Origin: Methylocystis echinoides
Lineage (GTDB): Bacteria; Pseudomonadota; Alphaproteobacteria; Rhizobiales; Beijerinckiaceae
Length of the DNA: 64,000 nt
Direction of reading: 5' to 3'
Assembly: GCF_027923385.1 (NCBI RefSeq)
Contig: NZ_BSEC01000001.1
Location: 2,554,501-2,618,500 of the forward strand
How positions within the stretch are numbered: the stretch's first letter is position 1; each line of letters begins with the position of its first letter. The position numbers were made by a program, and so were the translations under genes. The notes under the pieces were generated by a model, which worked only from the letters and a program-made list of their open reading frames with translations, made no database searches and was not told the DNA's origin. Below are positions 17,214 to 26,562 of this stretch, one piece after another.

Positions 17214-17777
17214 ATGGAAGTCATTCTGCTCGAACGCGTGGCCAAGCTCGGCCAGATGGGCGAAGCGGTCAAGGTCCGCGACGGCTACGCCCGCAATTTC
17301 CTCCTCGCCCGCGGCAAGGCGCTGCGCGCGACCGAGAACAACAAGAAGCACTTCGAGTCGCAGCGCGCCCAGATCGAGGCCCGCAACCTCGAGGCCAAGA
17401 AGGAAGCCGAAGGCGTCGCCGAGAAGCTCGAGGGCCAGACCTTCGTGATCATCCGCCAGGCGGGCGAGAGCGGCCATCTCTATGGCTCGGTCGCGACGCG
17501 CGACATCGCCGAGGCCGCGACGACCGGCGGCTTCTCGCTCAACCGCAACCAGATCGTGCTGACCCACCCGATCAAGGCGCTAGGCCTGCACAGCGTCCCG
17601 GTGCATCTGCACTCCGAGGTCGACGTCAAGATCACCGTCAACGTCGCCCGTTCGGAAGAAGAAGCCGAGCGTCAGGCGCGCGGCGAGTCGGTTCTGGCCC
17701 GCGAGGAGACGTCGATGGACGATCTCGGCCTCGAAGTCGGCGCCGCGCTGGCGGAAGCCGGCGACGTCGAGATGTAA
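17214..17777 (+). CDS. rplI: 50S ribosomal protein L9
   Basis: Binds 23S rRNA at the base of the L1 stalk. The 187 residues start with the canonical [21 protein letters not shown] block, followed by YARNFLL, a helical connector and the C-terminal domain with [16 protein letters not shown] near residue 118. It is longer than the 149-residue E. coli protein because of an acidic C-terminal tail, as in other Rhizobiales. GGAGAAA precedes the ATG, and a strong intrinsic terminator follows 25 bases after the stop. Confidence 0.97.
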   Translation: MEVILLERVAKLGQMGEAVKVRDGYARNFLLARGKALRATENNKKHFESQRAQIEARNLEAKKEAEGVAEKLEGQTFVIIRQAGESGHLYGSVATRDIAEAATTGGFSLNRNQIVLTHPIKALGLHSVPVHLHSEVDVKITVNVARSEEEAERQARGESVLAREETSMDDLGLEVGAALAEAGDVEM

Positions 17778-17802
17778 GAGCGTCGTCCAAACAGGATTCA
17801 AG

Positions 17803-17830
17803 AAAGCCTCCCCTGCGGGAGGCTTTTTTT
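17803..17830 (+). terminator. Intrinsic terminator of rplI
   Basis: A 7-bp perfect stem (GCCTCCC with its complement, 4-base loop) extended by A-T pairs is followed directly by seven T. It ends the DUF2232-rplI transcript. Confidence 0.92.
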
Positions 17831-18189
17831 GTTCACGCCGTCACGACATCGAGCCGACACGACGACGAAAGCCGCCCCGGAAGATGGCTTTCGATTGCCT
17901 GTTCGACGCCGTATCACCTGATCCAGTCCACAAACGAACGCCCCTGCTCGCGAGGCGCGCGCGATGCGCGTGGCGACCTTGATTCGCTCAGCTCAGGCAA
18001 GAGGTTTCGCGCGCGCCAGAACCGAAAGATCGTCGCACTGTGGAAAAGACTCGCAACCTCCGCCCGCGCCGGGAGGGTGCGACTCCGGTCTGGCGCGACT
18101 CGGCCCTTCATGCGAATGTCATGGCCGTCCGGGCGGCTTCCGCGTCGCGTCTGAAAGCCCCGGTCTATTGTCACAGTAAATGAGAACCA
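17831..18189. other. Gap between rplI terminator and dnaB, no gene seen
   Basis: About 360 bases. A 71-residue plus-strand frame here (17964-18179) has Arg/Ser/Cys-rich non-protein-like composition and no ribosome site. The region must hold the dnaB promoter because the terminator separates it from rplI, but I cannot pick out convincing boxes. Confidence 0.4.
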
Positions 18190-19695
18190 ATGCCTCCAAT
18201 CGAACAATTGGCGGAACGGCGGGTCTTTCAGGTCGCGCCGAGCGACACGCCCGCCTATCGCACGCCCCCGCATAATATCGAGGCCGAGCAGGCGCTGCTC
18301 GGCGCCATTCTCGTCAATAACGACGCCTATGACCGCGTCTCCGATTTTCTGCGCCCGGAACATTTTTCCGAGGAGCTGCACCGGCGCATCTATGAGACGC
18401 TCGGGCAACTGATCCGCGCCGGCAAGCTCGCCACCGTCGTCACGATGAAGACGTTTCTGGCCGACATCGAACTGCCGGCGGGCGTGACGATCCAGGCCTA
18501 TCTCGCGCGCCTCGCCGCCGAGGCGACGACCATCATCAATGCGGAGGATTACGGCCGCATCGTCCACGATCTCGCCACGCGCCGCGATCTCATCAACATT
18601 GGCGAAGACATCGTCAATACGGCTTTCGACTCGCCCGTCGACTCGAGCCCGCGCGCGCAGATCGAGGAAGCCGAGCGCAAGCTCTACGCCATCGCCGAGA
18701 CCGGCCGTTATGAAGGCGGCTTTCAGCGCTTCTCCGACGCGCTCACCATCGCCATCGACATGGCGTCCAGCGCCTATATGCGCGACGGCCATCTCTCGGG
18801 CATCGCCACCGGACTGCTCGATCTCGACGAGAAGATGGGCGGCCTGCAAAAGTCCGACCTCATCATCGTCGCCGGCCGTCCCGGCATGGGCAAGACCGCG
18901 CTCGCGACCAACATCGCCTTCAACATCGCCAAGGCCTATCAGTATGAGGCGGAGCCGGACGGCTCCCACAAGACGATCAACGGCGGCATCGTCGGCTTCT
19001 TCTCGCTCGAAATGTCCGCGGAACAATTGGCGACCCGCGTCATCGCCGAACAGTCCGGCGTGCCCAGCTACAAGATCCGTCGCGGCGATCTCAATCAGGA
19101 TGATTTCGAGCGCATCGTGCAGGCGTCGCGCGAGATGCAGAACATCCCCTTCTACATCGACCAGAGCGGCGGCATCTCCATCGCGCAGCTCGTCGCGCGC
19201 GCGCGGCGGCTCAAGCGGCAGAAGGGACTCGATCTGCTGGTGGTCGACTATCTGCAGCTTCTCGTCGGCTCACGCTCGCGCGGCGACAATCGCGTGCAGG
19301 AGCTGACCGAAATCACCACGGGTCTGAAGGCGCTGGCCAAGGAGCTGAACGTTCCGGTCATCGCGCTCTCGCAGCTCTCGCGTCAGGTGGAATCGCGCGA
19401 CGACAAGCGTCCGCAGCTTTCGGATCTGCGCGAGTCCGGCTCGATCGAGCAGGACGCGGACGTGGTGCTCTTCGTCTATCGCGAGGAATATTACCTCAAG
19501 AACAAGGAGCCGCGCGAAGGTACCGAAGAACACATCAACTGGATGGCCGAGATGGAACGCGCCCATGGTCGCGCCGAGGCGATCATCGGCAAGCAGCGCC
19601 ACGGCCCCACAGGCACGGTCGCGCTCGCCTTCGAAGCCGAGGTTACGCGTTTCTCCAACCTCGCCGACGAAGACAAATTGCCGACGCCGATCTGA
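18190..19695 (+). CDS. dnaB: Replicative DNA helicase
   Basis: Hexameric 5'-3' helicase that unwinds the replication fork. The 501 residues comprise the N-terminal domain (PPHNIEAEQALLGAILVNN near residue 25) and the RecA-like domain with Walker A GRPGMGKTA at about 231-239, SLEMSAEQLATR, LVVDYLQLL near 350 and SQLSRQVE near 398. GAGAA lies before the ATG. No intein. In many Rhizobiales alr and radA follow; here the next genes belong to a copper locus and radA is 36 kb away. Confidence 0.97.
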   Translation: MPPIEQLAERRVFQVAPSDTPAYRTPPHNIEAEQALLGAILVNNDAYDRVSDFLRPEHFSEELHRRIYETLGQLIRAGKLATVVTMKTFLADIELPAGVTIQAYLARLAAEATTIINAEDYGRIVHDLATRRDLINIGEDIVNTAFDSPVDSSPRAQIEEAERKLYAIAETGRYEGGFQRFSDALTIAIDMASSAYMRDGHLSGIATGLLDLDEKMGGLQKSDLIIVAGRPGMGKTALATNIAFNIAKAYQYEAEPDGSHKTINGGIVGFFSLEMSAEQLATRVIAEQSGVPSYKIRRGDLNQDDFERIVQASREMQNIPFYIDQSGGISIAQLVARARRLKRQKGLDLLVVDYLQLLVGSRSRGDNRVQELTEITTGLKALAKELNVPVIALSQLSRQVESRDDKRPQLSDLRESGSIEQDADVVLFVYREEYYLKNKEPREGTEEHINWMAEMERAHGRAEAIIGKQRHGPTGTVALAFEAEVTRFSNLADEDKLPTPI

Positions 19696-19696
19696 C

Positions 19697-19715
19697 CGCG
19701 GCCACATCGGCCGCG
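19697..19715 (+). terminator. Hairpin directly after dnaB, weak terminator candidate
   Basis: A 7-bp GC stem (CGCGGCC with its complement, 5-base loop) begins two bases after the dnaB stop. No T-tract follows, so it may act through Rho or only protect the 3' end. Confidence 0.35.
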
Positions 19716-19930
19716 CCTGTCGCGGACATGCACGCCACGAGCCTCGCGCGAATGACGCAGCGGGGCGGCCACGCGTGACGCGGAGGGTTACGGCAATCGC
19801 GCATCTCGTTCGACCGGTTTTTTATTGCTCAAAATCAAGTCAAGTTGCTGAAAAGCCACAGCTATTACAAATTACTGACTTTGTGCGTTGGTCTCTATCC
19901 TGAATCGGGCGGCTGCGCGAAAGTCATTTC

Positions 19931-20338
19931 ATGCGGTTTAGAGGCCATCTGATCGACATCATTCTGCGGAACCGCGCCCTTGCGGGGCGAGCGCCGCGCG
20001 CGCGCCTGCTGGCGATGGCGCTGCTCATCCTTGCGCAGGGCCTCGCGCTGACTCTGGGCTCCGGCGTCGGCGGTCTTTCGCACGGGGAATTCTGCGAGCG
20101 GCCCTCCGCCCAACTGGCGGCGGGCGTGCAATCCCCGGCGCCGACAACGGACATTCGACACGACTGCGCCGCCTGTCTGGCTTGCGCCTTTGGCGCCGTC
20201 ATCGACGCAGCGACGCCGGCTTCTTTCCGGCCGCAGGTCTATCCGGCGAAAGTCGCCGAAGCGTTCGAGGCGGCTCCTGCCCTCACGCGTCGCTGGCGCG
20301 CGGCGCATACGGCGCGCGCGCCGCCCGTCTTCTCCTGA
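19931..20338 (+). CDS. Small Cys-containing protein of the copper locus, DUF2946-like
   Basis: A 135-residue protein with one N-terminal hydrophobic segment (residues about 25-45) after a basic stretch, consistent with export or membrane anchoring. The later HDCAACLACAFG (about residues 77-88) clusters three cysteines and a histidine, as in DUF2946 proteins that often precede TonB-dependent copper receptors. It lies 79 bases upstream of the receptor on the same strand. Metal binding is inferred from the motif and context. The ribosome site is weak, so the start is uncertain. Confidence 0.65.
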   Translation: MRFRGHLIDIILRNRALAGRAPRARLLAMALLILAQGLALTLGSGVGGLSHGEFCERPSAQLAAGVQSPAPTTDIRHDCAACLACAFGAVIDAATPASFRPQVYPAKVAEAFEAAPALTRRWRAAHTARAPPVFS

Positions 20339-20417
20339 TCCCACGTCAATCGCCTTAACGCGCGAGAACCGCGCAGACGTTCAACCGCCTCAACGGGCGG
20401 ATCAGGAGAGTTTTGTC

Positions 20418-22862
20418 ATGTCCACTCGCCATCTGACGCGCGGCGTTTCCGCCGGCGCGATCGCCCTCGCCATGCTTGGCGCCGCACAGGCGCAAACTGC
20501 CCTGCCCGACATTCGCATCGGCGCCGCCCGACCTACGTCGTCGGGTCCCGGCGCCGGCGCCGGCGCGCCCGTTCAGGCCCCGCCGCCCGTCGAAACCGAC
20601 GCGGACGCGGACGCGACAATTATCGACAGAAAGGAAATCGTCGCCGAACGGCCCACTGCGGCGGATACGGTGAAACTGCTGGAGAACGCGCCGGGCGTGA
20701 GCTGGTACGAAGGCGGCGGCGTCTCCCGTCTGCCGGCCATCCACGGCATGGCGGACGACCGGCTGAAGATCATGGTCGGCGGCGTCGAGCCGACCTCCGC
20801 CTGCGCCAACCACATGAACCCGCCGCTCTCCTATATCGACCCGAACAATGTCGACAGGATCGAGGTGCAGTCGGGCGTCATGCCGGTGAGCAAGGGCGGC
20901 GACTCGATTGGCGGCTCCATTCTGGTGACGCCGCGCCAGCCCGTCTTCGCGCCCCCGGCCAATGCGCCGGCGGTCGTCGTGGCGCCGACGGGGCCGTTCC
21001 TGCTCGGATCGCCCTACCCGCCCTTCAACGGCCAGGGACTGCGCTTCGGGGCGCAGAACCAGATTCTGGCGACGGGGGCCATCTCGGCCTTCTTCCGCAC
21101 CAACAACAACGGGATCACCGTCTCCGGCACGGCGAATGTCGCGACCGACCACTGGAGCCTTCTTTATAACGGCGCCTGGTCGCGCGCGACCGACTACCAC
21201 GCCGGCGGCGGCGGCGAGAAGGTTCTCTCCACCAATTTCATCTCCGAGCAGCATTCGGCGACCGTGGCCTATCAGAACAACGGCCATCTGTTCTCGCTGC
21301 GCGGCGCGATCGAGAACATCCCCTATCAGGGCTTCCCGAACCAGCGCATGGATATGACCGGCAACCGCGCCTATACCGGCGACGCCAAATATTTCGGGAC
21401 CTACGACTGGGGCACGGTCGACGCGCGCGCCTTCTATCATTACGTCGCGCATACGATGGGCTTCCTGCAGGACAAGCAGCCCGCCTATATGCCGATGAAC
21501 ACGATCGGCAAGGACTACGGTTATTCGATCAAGACCGAAATTCCCTTCACCCAGATTTCCGGACGCGACCTGCTGCGGCTCGGCAGCGAGTTCCACGGAT
21601 TCAATCTGAATGACTGGTGGGAGCCGGTGCCCGACTCGATGATGATGGGGCCGTTCACTTACTGGAACATCAACAACGGCCAGCGCAATCGTCTCGGCCA
21701 TTATGCGGAATGGGAAGCGGCCTGGACTCCCAAATGGTCGACCTTGCTCGGCGTGCGCAACGACACGGTCTGGATGAACACAGGGCCCGTTGCGCCTTAC
21801 GACTGGCGCAATCCGATTCCGATGCCGGGCATGGGCGGCATGGGGATGGGAATGGGCATGGGAATGGGAATGGGAATGAAGATGATGGGGATGCCCAATC
21901 CCGACGCGCCGGCCGCCTTCGCCTTCAACACACAATATAACGGCCGCACGGACATCAATTTCGACGCGGTCGCCAAGGCGCGCTATCAGCACGACGACGT
22001 CAGCGTCTATGAATTCGGCTATTCGCGCAAGACGCGCTCGCCCAATCTCTATGAGCGCTACGCCTGGGGCGTGGGCTCCATGGCCATGGCGATGAACAAC
22101 TGGTTCGGCGATCTCAACGGCTACGTCGGCAACATCAACCTCAAGCCGGAAATCGCCCACACCTTCGGCGTGACCGGCGAATGGCGCGATCGGAACGGCG
22201 CCTGGGAAGCGCGGGTCAATCCCTATTTCAGCTATATTGAAAACTTCATCACCGCCGAGCGCTGGACCAATATCTCCGGTCCGGCGGGAATTCCCTTCGT
22301 CGGGATGCAGTTCGTCAATCACGAGGCGGCCATCTATGGCGTCGACGCCTCCGGTCGTGTGAGGCTGTGGGAGTCGCCGGAATATGGCCGGTTCTCGGTC
22401 TCGGGCAATGTGAACTATGCGTTCGGCCAGGACTTCGACATGCCGAACTACACCTACTGCGGCATGTCCGGCACGAACTGCTATCTCTTCGCGCGCAACT
22501 TCCGCACGACCGACGGCCTCTATCACATCATGCCGCTCAACGCGCGCGGCGCGCTCGAGCATCGTCTCGGCGGCTGGTCGAGCGCGGTGGAGCTGCAACT
22601 CGTCGACAACAAGACGCATGTTTCCTTCGCCCGCAACGAGCTGACAACCGGCGGCTATGCGCTCGTCAATCTGCGCACCGCTTATGACTGGGGCAGCGTC
22701 CGCTTCGATCTGGCGTTGGAGAATCTGTTTGACACCCTCTACTATCCGCCGCTCGGCGGCAGCTACTTCACCCTCGCCAAGGCCACGAATAATCCGTGGA
22801 ACTACGGACCCGTGCCCGGCATCGGCCGCAACTTCGTCGCCGGCATGACGGTGAAGTTCTGA
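20418..22862 (+). CDS. TonB-dependent copper receptor, OprC/NosA type
   Basis: Outer-membrane beta-barrel of 814 residues for TonB-driven copper uptake. A signal peptide ends near residue 26 (AQA); the plug domain holds GVSRLPAIHGMADDR and the copper-site CxxxM (Cys129 to Met133 in CANHM). HxM lies at His345-Met347. Together they reproduce the CxxxM-HxM ligand set described for Pseudomonas OprC. Residues 469-492 form a Met-Gly run with 12 methionines in 24 residues, probably an extracellular loop. The chain ends in Phe as barrel proteins do. AGGAGA precedes ATG 20418; the frame is open further upstream without coding character. Confidence 0.93.
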   Translation: MSTRHLTRGVSAGAIALAMLGAAQAQTALPDIRIGAARPTSSGPGAGAGAPVQAPPPVETDADADATIIDRKEIVAERPTAADTVKLLENAPGVSWYEGGGVSRLPAIHGMADDRLKIMVGGVEPTSACANHMNPPLSYIDPNNVDRIEVQSGVMPVSKGGDSIGGSILVTPRQPVFAPPANAPAVVVAPTGPFLLGSPYPPFNGQGLRFGAQNQILATGAISAFFRTNNNGITVSGTANVATDHWSLLYNGAWSRATDYHAGGGGEKVLSTNFISEQHSATVAYQNNGHLFSLRGAIENIPYQGFPNQRMDMTGNRAYTGDAKYFGTYDWGTVDARAFYHYVAHTMGFLQDKQPAYMPMNTIGKDYGYSIKTEIPFTQISGRDLLRLGSEFHGFNLNDWWEPVPDSMMMGPFTYWNINNGQRNRLGHYAEWEAAWTPKWSTLLGVRNDTVWMNTGPVAPYDWRNPIPMPGMGGMGMGMGMGMGMGMKMMGMPNPDAPAAFAFNTQYNGRTDINFDAVAKARYQHDDVSVYEFGYSRKTRSPNLYERYAWGVGSMAMAMNNWFGDLNGYVGNINLKPEIAHTFGVTGEWRDRNGAWEARVNPYFSYIENFITAERWTNISGPAGIPFVGMQFVNHEAAIYGVDASGRVRLWESPEYGRFSVSGNVNYAFGQDFDMPNYTYCGMSGTNCYLFARNFRTTDGLYHIMPLNARGALEHRLGGWSSAVELQLVDNKTHVSFARNELTTGGYALVNLRTAYDWGSVRFDLALENLFDTLYYPPLGGSYFTLAKATNNPWNYGPVPGIGRNFVAGMTVKF

Positions 22863-23025
22863 CCGGGAAGAGGGCGGCGCCCGCGCGCCGCCTGTTGTCC
22901 GCCCTCGTTGCGAGGCAGGCGAAGCAGGCCAGACGCCACATCACGGCCTGGTGTTGCTTCGTCGCTTCGCGCCCGGCGCGGGCGTCTTTATAATCGCGGG
23001 ACGCGCTCATCACGGACATTCGCTC

Positions 23026-23601
23026 ATGGCAAACCCGATCAGGCTGCTCCTGCTCACTGTTCTCCTCGCGCTCTCGGCCGCTCCTGCTGTCGCGGAGATC
23101 CTCGGCATGCAGGTTGCGCGCAAGGTCTCGGAAGCGGAGATGAAGGCCTCCCTGCGCGCGATTGATCTCGTCGACGAGAAAGGCGCGCCGCTCGACCTCA
23201 ACGCCCTCATGTCGAGCGGCAAGCCGACGCTCGTTTCGCTCTGGGCGCACTGGTGCCCCAATTGCCTCGCCGAGGTCGCCGGCTACAAGGCCATCGCCAA
23301 AGCCTGTCCGCAGCAGTGGAACGTCGTCTTCGTCTCGGCGCGCGCGGCCGACTATCCAAAGGACCGCGCCAAATTCAAAAGCCTCGGCCTGCCGTGGAAA
23401 ATCTACCATGTCGGCCCCTCGTCGCGGACCGACGTGGCGAAGGCGGAGGCGGCCCGCGCCTTCTATGGCGAAACGCTCGAGGGCGGCGTGGTGACGCCCA
23501 CGCATTATTTCATCGCCGCGTCCGGCGCGGTCGAGGCCATCGTCGCCGGCAAGATGGACTTTACCGAAGCTGACCGACTGGCCGCCTTCTGCGGCCGCTA
23601 G
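23026..23601 (+). CDS. Exported TlpA-like thioredoxin-fold protein
   Basis: A 191-residue periplasmic protein. The signal peptide ends near residue 23 (PAVA), and the thioredoxin-type domain carries WCPNC (Cys77 and Cys80) after TLVSLWAH. A cis-Pro region VTPTHYF occurs near residue 161. It follows the copper receptor by 163 bases on the same strand, so it may keep copper-binding thiols reduced or help load copper; this is inferred from context. ATG 23026 gives a clean signal peptide, whereas the longer frame does not. Confidence 0.85.
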   Translation: MANPIRLLLLTVLLALSAAPAVAEILGMQVARKVSEAEMKASLRAIDLVDEKGAPLDLNALMSSGKPTLVSLWAHWCPNCLAEVAGYKAIAKACPQQWNVVFVSARAADYPKDRAKFKSLGLPWKIYHVGPSSRTDVAKAEAARAFYGETLEGGVVTPTHYFIAASGAVEAIVAGKMDFTEADRLAAFCGR

Positions 23602-23676
23602 AGCGGCCGTCTGTTCGGCCCGGCGGAAAAATGCTCTATCCTGCGGCGCGATAGATTCGGGCTCCACGGAGAAGAC

Positions 23677-24618
23677 ATGCGCGAACTGGTCGCGACGCCG
23701 GACAATCCCATCCCTGACGGCGCCATTCTCCACAAGCTGCGCACGCTCGACGGCCGCGTCCTGCGCGCCGCGACCTTTCCCTGCCCCTCGACGCCGCGCG
23801 GCACGGTCGCCGTGTTCCAGGGCCACAATGAATTCATCGAGAAATATTTCGAGACCATCGAGGAGCTGCGCCGCCGCGGCTTCGATGTGGTGGCGCTCGA
23901 CTGGCGCGGACAGGCCGGCTCGGAGCGCGAGCTCGACGATCCGCGCAAGGGCCATGTCGACGATTTCTCACAATATTTGCGCGATCTCGACGTTTTCTTC
24001 GCCGAGGTCCTGGCGCCGCGGCCGCAGCCATGGTTCGCGCTGGCCCATTCCATGGGCGCGGCCATCCTGCTCGATCTCGCGCATGAGACGCGCCCGCCGT
24101 TCGAACGCATGGCGCTGACGGCCCCGATGATCGATCTGCATAATCTGCGCTTCCCCCGCGGCGCGCGCTGGCTGGCGGATACGCTGGACATGCTCGGCCT
24201 TGGCGGCCGCTACATCCCCTTCGGCAAGGGCCGCTCCTTCCTGGAAGGCCCCTTCGCCGGCAACAAGCTGACCACCGATCCGGTGCGCTTCGCGCGCAAC
24301 GCCGCCATCGTGACGGCGGCGCCTGACCTCGTCATCGGCGACCCGACGATCGGTTGGGTCAACGCCGCCTTCCGCCTGATGGGCCGCTTCGAGGCGCCGG
24401 AATATGCGCGACAGGTGCGCGCGCCGATTTTGGCGTTTACGGTCGGCCGCGAGCGGATCGTCTCCAATTCCGCCATCGAGCGCTTCGTCCAGAACCTGAA
24501 CAACGCCGCGCTGATCCATGTCCCCGGCGCGGAACATGAACTGCTGATGGAGCGCGACGACTGCCGCGACCAGTTCTGGCGCGCCTTCGACGCCTTCATT
24601 CCCGGAAGCCGGCCTTAG
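23677..24618 (+). CDS. Alpha/beta hydrolase, lysophospholipase (serine aminopeptidase S33) type
   Basis: A 313-residue soluble hydrolase resembling PldB-like lysophospholipases. GHNEF near residue 50 corresponds to the oxyanion-hole loop, the nucleophile elbow is AHSMGA with Ser at about residue 125, and AEHELLMERD near 287 supplies the catalytic His. No signal peptide. It ends 7 bases before the convergent hisN. Probably acts on monoacyl lipids or small esters; the substrate is not known. Confidence 0.85.
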   Translation: MRELVATPDNPIPDGAILHKLRTLDGRVLRAATFPCPSTPRGTVAVFQGHNEFIEKYFETIEELRRRGFDVVALDWRGQAGSERELDDPRKGHVDDFSQYLRDLDVFFAEVLAPRPQPWFALAHSMGAAILLDLAHETRPPFERMALTAPMIDLHNLRFPRGARWLADTLDMLGLGGRYIPFGKGRSFLEGPFAGNKLTTDPVRFARNAAIVTAAPDLVIGDPTIGWVNAAFRLMGRFEAPEYARQVRAPILAFTVGRERIVSNSAIERFVQNLNNAALIHVPGAEHELLMERDDCRDQFWRAFDAFIPGSRP

Positions 24619-24625
24619 CCGGCGA

Positions 24626-25429
24626 CTACCCCGCGAGCAGCCGCATGGCGGCGTCATGCAACGCCCGGTCGCCGGCGGCGATGACGGCGCCGCCGTTGGA
24701 GGCGTCGCCGCCGTCCCAGGTCGTCACGACGCCCCCCGCCCCCTCGATGATCGGGATCAGCGGGAAAATGTCATATTTCTGCACGCCCGCCTCGATCACC
24801 AGATCGACGTGGCCGGCCGCCAGCGCGCAATAAGAGTAGCAATCGCCGCCATAGCGCGACAGCCGCACCTTCTCCTCGACGCGGAAGAATTTTTCTCTCA
24901 GCTCCGGCTCGATCAGCAGCGGTGACGTCGTCATCAGCGTCGCCTGCCCGAGCGTCGGACAGGGCCGCACGACGAGCTTGCGCCGCTCCTCGCCGGGCCG
25001 CCCGACGCGGGACGGGCCACGCCAGAATGCGGCCTCGCCGTCGCCGTGGAAACGCTCGCGGGTGAATGGCTGATGCATCATCCCGTAGCAGGGTCGGCCG
25101 TGATGCGAGAGGCCGATCAACGTGCCCCACGTCGGAAAGCCGCAGATGAAGCTCTTGGTGCCGTCGATGGGATCGAGCACCCAGACATATTCCGCGTCGG
25201 CGTCGCGCGAGGCGAATTCCTCGCCGATGATTCCGTGGCTGGGAAAGGTCCGCTGGATCAGCCGCCGCATGGCGAGTTCGGCGGCGCGGTCGGCTTCCGT
25301 CACGGGATCGAAGGCGCCGCCATGGGCCTTGTCGTCGGCGGCGATGGCGGTGCGGAAGAAGGGCATGATCGCCTCCCCCGACACTTCCGCGAGGTCTTCC
25401 ACGAATTTCTCGAAATCGACGACGGTCAT
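24626..25429 (-). CDS. hisN: Inositol-monophosphatase-family enzyme, likely histidinol-phosphatase
   Basis: A 267-residue Mg-dependent phosphatase. The metal sites GEEFA near residue 71 and LDPIDGTKSFICGFP near residues 88-102 are intact, as is the C-terminal WDGGDAS. The sequence, with SRYGGDCYSYCALAAGHVDLVIE, resembles the alphaproteobacterial HisN that dephosphorylates histidinol phosphate, and the downstream position from an N-formylglutamate amidohydrolase gene on the same strand is typical. The alternative is a general inositol or sugar phosphatase. Confidence 0.82.
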   Translation of the reverse strand: MTVVDFEKFVEDLAEVSGEAIMPFFRTAIAADDKAHGGAFDPVTEADRAAELAMRRLIQRTFPSHGIIGEEFASRDADAEYVWVLDPIDGTKSFICGFPTWGTLIGLSHHGRPCYGMMHQPFTRERFHGDGEAAFWRGPSRVGRPGEERRKLVVRPCPTLGQATLMTTSPLLIEPELREKFFRVEEKVRLSRYGGDCYSYCALAAGHVDLVIEAGVQKYDIFPLIPIIEGAGGVVTTWDGGDASNGGAVIAAGDRALHDAAMRLLAG

Positions 25430-25456
25430 TCCTGCTCCAGCCGCCGGCGGACGCGC

Positions 25457-26401
25457 CTATTCGGCGGCCATCCGGCGCGGGCCGCCGATCGTCTTTTCCG
25501 CTTCAACATCCTGCGCGAGGCCGGAAATCACCTCCGCAAGGTCGCTGGCGAGCGCCGCGAAGCGCGCGCTCTTCTCCAACGTCGCCTCGTCCATGTAAAG
25601 CCCGCGCGACACCTCGACCTGAACCGCGTGCCAGCCCGCCGCCGGCCGCCCGAAATGTTCGGTGATGAAGCCGCCGGCGTAGGGGCGATTGCGCTGGACG
25701 TTAAAGCCGAGCGCCCGCAGCCGCGTCTCCAGCCCCTCCACCACGCCGGGCGACGCGCTCGCGCCATAGCGGTCGCCGATCACAATATCGAGACGCCGCT
25801 TCTCGCCGCGTCCAATTCCCCCTTCCCGCGCGCTCGACGACGGCATCGAATGGCAGTCGATGAGAATCGCGACGCCGAATCGCTCCTGCGCGCGGGCCAT
25901 CAGCCCGCGCAGCGCCGCGTGATAGGGCTTGTAGAGCGTCTCGATCCGCTGCAGGGCGTCTTCGAGGGTAATGCGCCCCGCATAGATCTCGCGCGCGTCG
26001 GCGACGACGCGCGGAATGGTGCCGAGCCCGGCGGCGACGCGCAGCGAGCGCGTATTGGCGAATTGCGGCAGCGGGCCGTCGAAGAGCTTGGGATCGAGTT
26101 CATAGGGCTCGCGATTGAGGTCGAGCCAGGCGCGCGGGAAATGCGCGTGCAGCAGCGGCGCGCCCACCGCGCCGGCGGCGGCGAAGAGCTCGTCGACATA
26201 GGCGTCCTCGGAACGGCGCAGCGCGGCGGCGTCCAGCTTCGCGGCGGCGAGAAAGCGCGGGGGATAGATCCGGCCGGAATGCGGCGAGGAAAAGACCAGC
26301 GGAGACGTCAGCTCCGCAGGCTCGATCACCTCGAAGGGCGGGGAGAAGTCGGTTTCTTCCGGCGCTGAGGTCACGTCGCCATCCGTTTCACAGCCAGTCA
26401 T
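25457..26401 (-). CDS. N-formylglutamate amidohydrolase family protein
   Basis: A 314-residue zinc-dependent hydrolase of the HutG/N-formylglutamate deformylase family. Diagnostic pieces include SSPHSGRIYPP near residue 32, the zinc-site region IDCHSMPS near 190 and QVEVSRGLYMDEAT near 265. It cleaves N-formyl-glutamate or a related N-acyl amino acid; no other hut genes are nearby, so histidine breakdown is not implied. Start taken at ATG 26401; an ATG at 26476 adds 25 Arg/Gly-rich residues. It is divergent from cpdR. Confidence 0.85.
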   Translation of the reverse strand: MTGCETDGDVTSAPEETDFSPPFEVIEPAELTSPLVFSSPHSGRIYPPRFLAAAKLDAAALRRSEDAYVDELFAAAGAVGAPLLHAHFPRAWLDLNREPYELDPKLFDGPLPQFANTRSLRVAAGLGTIPRVVADAREIYAGRITLEDALQRIETLYKPYHAALRGLMARAQERFGVAILIDCHSMPSSSAREGGIGRGEKRRLDIVIGDRYGASASPGVVEGLETRLRALGFNVQRNRPYAGGFITEHFGRPAAGWHAVQVEVSRGLYMDEATLEKSARFAALASDLAEVISGLAQDVEAEKTIGGPRRMAAE

Positions 26402-26562
26402 CCCGTCGCCCCGCCTTGCCCGCCGGCCAGCGGGCCCGACGCCTGGTCGCAAGCTTTGCGCAATTCTGTTCTGCAATGGCCTAAGTTAACGTGGTGGGAC
26501 GGAAGTTTCACCTGATATTTACGAAGCTGCGTCTGTATGGGAAAAAATCTGCGAGGAAGACG

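Noticed and set aside
20355..22619. 754-residue minus-strand open frame
   Set aside because: Antisense to the copper receptor; Arg/His/Val-rich with no domain.
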